From positions 1 to 10,109 of the forward strand of contig WRCU01000030.1 in the NCBI GenBank assembly GCA_009783805.1: a stretch of 10,109 nucleotides of DNA, written 5' to 3'. Origin of the DNA: Oscillospiraceae bacterium (GTDB lineage: Bacteria > Bacillota > Clostridia > WRCU01). Below the pieces are notes generated by a model. It had not been told where the DNA came from. It saw only the letters and a list, made by a program, of their open reading frames with translations, and searched no databases. Made by a program: the position numbers and the translations under genes. Shown here in pieces: positions 5,563-10,109 of the stretch; position 1 is the first letter of the stretch, and every line of letters starts with the position of its first letter.

Positions 5563-8019
5563 ATGAGCGCCGTCTTCGGGCGGTTGGCGCCGTTCATAAA
5601 GGAATACATATACGCCCAAAAATGGGATGAGCTCAGGGAGATACAGGTCGAGGCCTGCAAGGTAATCTTCGACACCAAGAGCCACTTGATACTCGCCTCC
5701 GGGACGGCCTCGGGCAAAACCGAGGCGGCCTTCCTGCCCGTGCTCACCGAGGTCTTGGCCGACCCACCGTCATCCATCGCCGTCCTCTACGTGGCGCCGA
5801 TAAAGGCGCTCATCAACGACCAGTTCGCGAGGCTCGACGACCTGCTCAGGGAGGCGGGGATCGCGGTATGGCACTGGCACGGCGACGTCACGCCCACGCA
5901 CAAGAGGAGGATGCTGAGCAACCCGTCGGGCGTGCTCCAGATAACCCCCGAGTCGCTGGAGGGCATGCTCCTTAATAAGGGCGGCGAGCTGGTGAGGCTG
6001 TTCGGTGACCTGCGCTTCGTCATCATAGATGAGGTCCACAACTTCATGGGCTCCGACCGGGGCATGCAGGTGCTGTGCCAGCTCGACAGGCTCCGTTGGC
6101 ACACGAAGGCCGAGCCCAGGCGGATCGGCCTGTCCGCGACCTTGGGGGACTGCTCCCTGGCCGAAAGGTGGCTGGCCGCCGGGACGGGCGTCCCCGTAGT
6201 CACGGCCGCGGCGGGGGTGGGCAACAGGAGCGTGAGGCTGGCCGTCGAGCATTTCTATGAGTCCCAGCCCTCCCAAGGCGCCTCGGACCGGCGAGGGCAA
6301 GGCGCCCCCGCGGCCGGCCCACCCTGCCCTTACGGCAGGGCCCCGGCGGCCCATGCGGACGCCCCGCAGGCGGGATCGATGGGATCGGCGGGATCGGCTG
6401 GCCCGTCGGGGACGGCGGAGGCGGGCGGGGCGGGGCGCCCATCCATATCGGACGGCATCTGGGAGGGCGGCGCGGACCCGGCGAAGGACCCCGACGACCC
6501 GAACGAGCAATACGAGAGGGCGTCAGCCTTTTGGGAGTACCTGTACGGGCGCAGCCTCGGCAAGAAATGCATCATCTTCGTGAACCTGCGCAACGACGCC
6601 GAGCTGGTCATCGCGACCCTCAGGCAGATGGCCGACCTGCGCGGGACGCCCGACATATACCACGTTCACCACGGCAGCATCGCCGCGGTACTGCGCGAGG
6701 GCGCCGAGAGGGACATGAAGGAAGGCCTGGGGCCTTCCGTGATCTCGGCCACCCTGACCCTGGAGATGGGGATCGACATCGGCAGGTTGGAATCTATATT
6801 CCAGGTAAACGCGCCCAATTCGGTCTCCAGCTTCCTGCAGCGGCTCGGGCGGTCCGGGAGGCGCGGGAACGCAGCCGAGATGTGGTTTTTGTGCAAGGAG
6901 GAGCAGCCTTCCGGCGTGCCGCTCCCCCCGCAGCAGATACCGTGGAGGCTCCTGCAGACGATAGCGGTGCTCCAGCTGTACCTCGAGGACCGCTGGGTGG
7001 AGTCGCCTTTCGCCGTGAGCCAGCCGCTCAGCCTCCTATACCACCAGACCATGAGCGTCGTCTCCTCATACGGGGAGATAGCGCCGGAAGCCCTGGCCGG
7101 CAGGGTCCTGGCGATGGCGCCGTTCGCCGCGGTGGACCCCGGCGACTACGCGGACCTCATCGGGCACTTGATCTCGATCGTGCACCTCCAGACGATGGAG
7201 GACGGCGGGGTCATTGTGGGCCTGGAGGGCGAGAGGCAGACGAACAGCCATAGGTTCCTGGCCGTGTTCGCGGACGACGAGAACGAGTACGTGATAGTAG
7301 CCGACTCCAAGCCCATCGGGAAGATAGAGAACCCGCCGCCGCCGGGCGAGCGCGTGACCCTCGCGGGCAGGACCTGGGAGGTCACCGAGGTCGACGCCAA
7401 GCGCAAGGTCGTCTTCGCCAGGCGCGTCCGCGGCAAGGTGAGGACTTATTGGAAGGGCGGAGGCTACAAGGTCGACGGCCGGATCCTGTCCAAGATGAGG
7501 GAGGTCCTGCGTTCCGCCGACCTGTACCCTTACCTGCAGAAAGGGGCCAGGGCCAGGCTGGACCAGGCCCGATTCATATGCTCCCGGTCGGGCATGGCGG
7601 ACATGGAGGTGGCCAGCCTGGGCGGCGACACTATATGCGTGATGCCCTGGATGGGCACGGTGGACTTCCGGACGCTGCTGTACGTGGTGCGCAAGTACAT
7701 GGGCCACGTGGCGGACGCCAAGACCGTGGGCGGCTGGACGCCTTACTTCATGACCATGAGGCTGCTATCGGGCGACGCAACCGGGTTCCTGACGGAGTTG
7801 AAGGCGACCGTCCGGGCCTTGGGGAACCTGGCCGGCGACATGACGGACGAGGACCTGGCCGAGTTGAAGGCGGGCTATGAGTACAGGCCGCCCAAGTACG
7901 ACGCCTTCATACCGCCCCATCTGCATAAGAAGGCCGTGGCGCGCGACTACATGGACATGGATGGGATAGCCGGGCGCGTGGCGGGCTGGGGTTGCGGATC
8001 GCTGGCGGCCGATGGCTGA
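5563..8019 (+). CDS. Lhr-like superfamily 2 DEAD/DEAH helicase (helicase A), 818 aa
   Basis: An ATP-driven nucleic-acid translocase. Motifs in order: Q-like region around Gln28; motif I SGTASGKTEA (46-55, Lys52); Ia VAPIKALINDQ (78-87); Ib TPESLEG (128-134); II DEVH (156-159); III SAT (191-193); IV CIIFVNLRNDAE (336-347); V ISATLTLEMGIDIG (394-407); VI QRLGRSGRRG (426-435). Both RecA lobes are thus intact. A long C-terminal region (about 450-818) carries winged-helix-like and Lhr-type accessory sequence ending in unusual Gly-rich GWGCGSLAADG. An insert rich in Gly/Ala/Pro at about 235-318 separates the lobes and is missing from helicase B. It resembles BrxHI of type 2 BREX more than chromosomal DNA-repair Lhr, which is much longer. 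An in-frame stop at 5551-5553 leaves ATG 5563 as the only start; its ribosome site is weak and lies in a small GGCTG/CAGCC hairpin (5548-5560). Confidence 0.9.
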   Translation: MSAVFGRLAPFIKEYIYAQKWDELREIQVEACKVIFDTKSHLILASGTASGKTEAAFLPVLTEVLADPPSSIAVLYVAPIKALINDQFARLDDLLREAGIAVWHWHGDVTPTHKRRMLSNPSGVLQITPESLEGMLLNKGGELVRLFGDLRFVIIDEVHNFMGSDRGMQVLCQLDRLRWHTKAEPRRIGLSATLGDCSLAERWLAAGTGVPVVTAAAGVGNRSVRLAVEHFYESQPSQGASDRRGQGAPAAGPPCPYGRAPAAHADAPQAGSMGSAGSAGPSGTAEAGGAGRPSISDGIWEGGADPAKDPDDPNEQYERASAFWEYLYGRSLGKKCIIFVNLRNDAELVIATLRQMADLRGTPDIYHVHHGSIAAVLREGAERDMKEGLGPSVISATLTLEMGIDIGRLESIFQVNAPNSVSSFLQRLGRSGRRGNAAEMWFLCKEEQPSGVPLPPQQIPWRLLQTIAVLQLYLEDRWVESPFAVSQPLSLLYHQTMSVVSSYGEIAPEALAGRVLAMAPFAAVDPGDYADLIGHLISIVHLQTMEDGGVIVGLEGERQTNSHRFLAVFADDENEYVIVADSKPIGKIENPPPPGERVTLAGRTWEVTEVDAKRKVVFARRVRGKVRTYWKGGGYKVDGRILSKMREVLRSADLYPYLQKGARARLDQARFICSRSGMADMEVASLGGDTICVMPWMGTVDFRTLLYVVRKYMGHVADAKTVGGWTPYFMTMRLLSGDATGFLTELKATVRALGNLAGDMTDEDLAELKAGYEYRPPKYDAFIPPHLHKKAVARDYMDMDGIAGRVAGWGCGSLAADG

Positions 8020-8046
8020 CCGGAAGGCTTACGGGGGGTGCGCACG

Positions 8047-10109
8047 ATGGCAAATCCGAGCGCCGCGGCGCCGAGCGGGGCGTTCGCGAGGCTCTCGCCT
8101 TTCATAAGGGAGTACGTGTACAAAAACCGCTGGGACGAGCTGCGCCCCATCCAGGAGGAGGCCTGCGGGGTCATCCTGGACACCGAGGACCACATGCTGC
8201 TGGCCTCGGGCACCGCCACCGGCAAAACCGAGGCCGCGTTCCTCCCGATCCTAACGCTCCTGGAGCGCGACCCTCCCTCGTCCGTGGGGGTCCTGTACGT
8301 GGCGCCCATGAAGGCTCTCATCAACGACCAGTTCGGCCGCCTGAGCGGGCTCATGGAGCAGTCCGGGATACCCCTCCGCCACTGGCACGGGGACGTATCC
8401 GGAAGCAGGAAGAACGCGTTCCTCAAGGACCCAGGCGGGGTCCTGCAGATCACCCCGGAGTCGATGGAGGCCATGCTCATCAACAGGGTCCACGACCTTT
8501 CGCGGATCTTCGGCGACCTCCGCTTCGTGGTCATCGACGAGATGCACGCCTTCATGAGCGCCGACCGCGGCCTCCAGGTCCTCTGTCAGCTCGCCAGGCT
8601 GCGTAGGTACATGCGCGCCGAGCCGAGGCGCGTCGGGCTCTCCGCCACGCTCGGGGACTACGCTTTACCCGCCGAATGGCTCGCGGCCGGGACCTCGCGC
8701 CCCGTCACGGTGCCCGACCCGAGGGTGGGCCCACAGAGGATCCGCCTGTCCGTGGAGCACTTCGGCAAGCCCTTCACCGAGGACGGCGACGCCATCTCAC
8801 ACCCGTCCATGCGGTACATGTACGAGCGGACGCTGGGCAGGAAGGCCATCATCTTCGGGAACGGGAGGCCCACGCCGGACGCCGCCATCACGGCGATGCG
8901 CGCCTTCGCCAGGGAGGAGGGCAGGCCGGACGCGTACCACGTCCACCACGGCGCCATATCGTCGACCTTGCGGGAGGCGGCCGAGCGGGACATAAAGGAG
9001 TCGGAGGGCCAGGTGGTCATCGGCGCGACGGTGACCATGGAGCTGGGCGTCGACATAGGCAGGCTGGACAGGGTCTTCCAGATAGGCCCGCCCATATCCG
9101 TGGCCAGCTTCGTGCAGCGCCTGGGCAGGACGGGCAGGCGCGGCGAGCCCGCGGAGATGTGGTTCGTGAGCAACGAGAGCAGGGCCTCCGATGACCCCTG
9201 CCCATTGATGCAGGTGCCGTGGTACTTGCTGAAGATAATGGCGATCATACAGCTGTACCTAGAGGAGCGCTGGATAGAGCCGCCGAAGGTCCTCAGGCAC
9301 TCCATGAGCCTCCTGTACCACCAGACCATGAGCATGGCGGCCTCATACGGCGAGGTTTCCGCCGAGGCCCTGTCCGAGGGCGTGAGGTCGCTGCCGGCGT
9401 TCACCGGGATGGGCGCCGCCACGGTGGACGGGTTCATAGATGAGCTGATCGGCATGGGCCATCTGCAGAGGATGGACCGGGGCGGCCTCATAGTCGGCCT
9501 CGAGGGCGAGCGGGTCGTGGGGAGCCACGAGTTCTACGGCGTGTTCCCCTCCGAGGAGGAGTGGATCGTCATGCACGGCAGCGAGAAGATAGGGCAGGTG
9601 GAGGAGCCCCTCGCGGTCGGGGAGCCAATCACGGTCGCCGGCTACGGTTGGGTGGTCGTGGGGGTGGACCATAGGCGCCTTTCGGTTTGCGTCAAGCCCC
9701 TCGCGGGCAGGATGCGGTACTTGTGGCCGGGCGACAGGGCCCTGACCCACGACCGCGTGCTACAGAGGATGAGGCGCGTGCTGGCGGAGGGTGACGAGTA
9801 CCCCTACCTGGGCCCGACGGCCGTCGAGCGGCTGCGCCGCGCCAGAAGCCTCTCCGACTCCCTCGGCCTGGCCGAGCGGAACGTGGTCGGCCTGGGTGAC
9901 GGCGTCATCGGGGTATTGCCGTGGATGGGCCACAGGAACTACAACACCTTGAAAAGGGTGCTGCAGGCCCGCATGCGCGGGGTCAGGATAGGCGGCATGC
10001 GCACGTACTTCCTCACGCTCAGGCAAGAGGGCCTATCCCGGGAGGACGCGCTCGGATGGGCGCGGGCGACCTTCGAAGGGGAGCTGGACCCCCATGAGTT
10101 CATCAAGGC
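8047..10109 (+). CDS. Second Lhr-like superfamily 2 helicase (helicase B), 687+ aa, cut by window edge
   Basis: A paralogue of helicase A over its whole visible length, starting 28 bases after it. Motifs: I SGTATGKTEA (54-63, Lys60); Ia VAPMKALINDQ; Ib TPESMEA; II DEMH (164-167); III SAT (199-201); V IGATVTMELGVDIG (325-338); VI QRLGRTGRRG (357-366). The frame is open without interruption from ATG 8047 to the right edge, with GGGGGGTG 6 bases upstream of the start. Differences from A: no interlobe insert (only about 20 residues instead of about 100), an extra N-terminal Ala/Pro stretch, and a motif IV that reads IIFGNGRPTPDAA instead of IIFVNLRNDAE. The shared C-terminal region includes EYPYL and a VLPWMG segment (623-628) matching VMPWMG in A. 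By comparison with A, about 100 residues remain beyond the window. It presumably acts with or in place of A in the same complex. Confidence 0.88.
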   Translation, partial: MANPSAAAPSGAFARLSPFIREYVYKNRWDELRPIQEEACGVILDTEDHMLLASGTATGKTEAAFLPILTLLERDPPSSVGVLYVAPMKALINDQFGRLSGLMEQSGIPLRHWHGDVSGSRKNAFLKDPGGVLQITPESMEAMLINRVHDLSRIFGDLRFVVIDEMHAFMSADRGLQVLCQLARLRRYMRAEPRRVGLSATLGDYALPAEWLAAGTSRPVTVPDPRVGPQRIRLSVEHFGKPFTEDGDAISHPSMRYMYERTLGRKAIIFGNGRPTPDAAITAMRAFAREEGRPDAYHVHHGAISSTLREAAERDIKESEGQVVIGATVTMELGVDIGRLDRVFQIGPPISVASFVQRLGRTGRRGEPAEMWFVSNESRASDDPCPLMQVPWYLLKIMAIIQLYLEERWIEPPKVLRHSMSLLYHQTMSMAASYGEVSAEALSEGVRSLPAFTGMGAATVDGFIDELIGMGHLQRMDRGGLIVGLEGERVVGSHEFYGVFPSEEEWIVMHGSEKIGQVEEPLAVGEPITVAGYGWVVVGVDHRRLSVCVKPLAGRMRYLWPGDRALTHDRVLQRMRRVLAEGDEYPYLGPTAVERLRRARSLSDSLGLAERNVVGLGDGVIGVLPWMGHRNYNTLKRVLQARMRGVRIGGMRTYFLTLRQEGLSREDALGWARATFEGELDPHEFIK

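Noticed and set aside
5770..6510. 246-aa minus-strand open frame opposite helicase A (also 7066-7707 and 7947-8555)
   Set aside because: Long antisense frames are expected in GC-rich DNA; they have Arg/Pro/Gly-biased composition, no motifs, and lie over clearly real helicase genes.
2133..10109. Calling the locus a complete type 2 BREX system
   Set aside because: Only BrxD-like and BrxHI-like members are present; the defining PglX, PglZ, PglW and PglY are not in the window.
1..10109. CRISPR arrays, insertion sequences, integrase or attachment repeats
   Set aside because: No regularly spaced repeats, transposase-like frames, or duplicated tRNA ends were found on either strand by reading.

Overview
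This is a GC-rich bacterial window. The bacterial assignment rests on a class-I release factor 1 gene, sigma70-type promoters with 17-bp spacers, and clear Shine-Dalgarno sites. Both tRNA genes lack an encoded CCA. Codon use is unusual for such GC-rich DNA: AGG for Arg and ATA for Ile are frequent in the housekeeping part and in the large operon alike. Among GC-rich bacteria this recalls Synergistota or some Spirochaetota, but that placement is a low-confidence impression; no phylum-specific gene was identified.

Positions 1-2096 look like chromosomal core and small genes. The 5' part of prfA (release factor 1) runs leftward off the window from a GTG start. Divergent from it, a near-consensus promoter drives a 53-aa zinc-ribbon protein, followed by tRNA-Tyr(GTA), a hairpin and tRNA-Thr(TGT). 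Next come a 97-aa lipoprotein on the plus strand and, convergent to it, an 80-aa zinc-ribbon protein with a charged low-complexity tail and its own promoter.

Positions 2097-10109 hold one rightward operon that fills the rest of the window and continues past it. In order it encodes: a 665-aa TerB-N/TerB-C protein, apparently translated from a leaderless transcript; a 441-aa BrxD-type (DUF2791) P-loop ATPase; an 818-aa Lhr-like superfamily 2 helicase; and a second, paralogous Lhr-like helicase cut by the right edge. Gaps between the genes are 27-55 bases.

BrxD and an Lhr-type helicase (BrxHI) are known partners in type 2 BREX phage defence. Here the pair sits with a TerB-N/TerB-C protein and a second helicase, and no PglX methyltransferase, PglZ phosphatase or PglW kinase is visible. 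The most interesting reading is therefore a BREX-related but distinct antiviral or genome-surveillance module next to a tRNA pair. In this model the ATPase loads or regulates DNA-translocating helicases and the TerB protein acts as sensor or scaffold. The domain calls are well supported by sequence motifs; the defence function is inference. What follows the second helicase cannot be seen.
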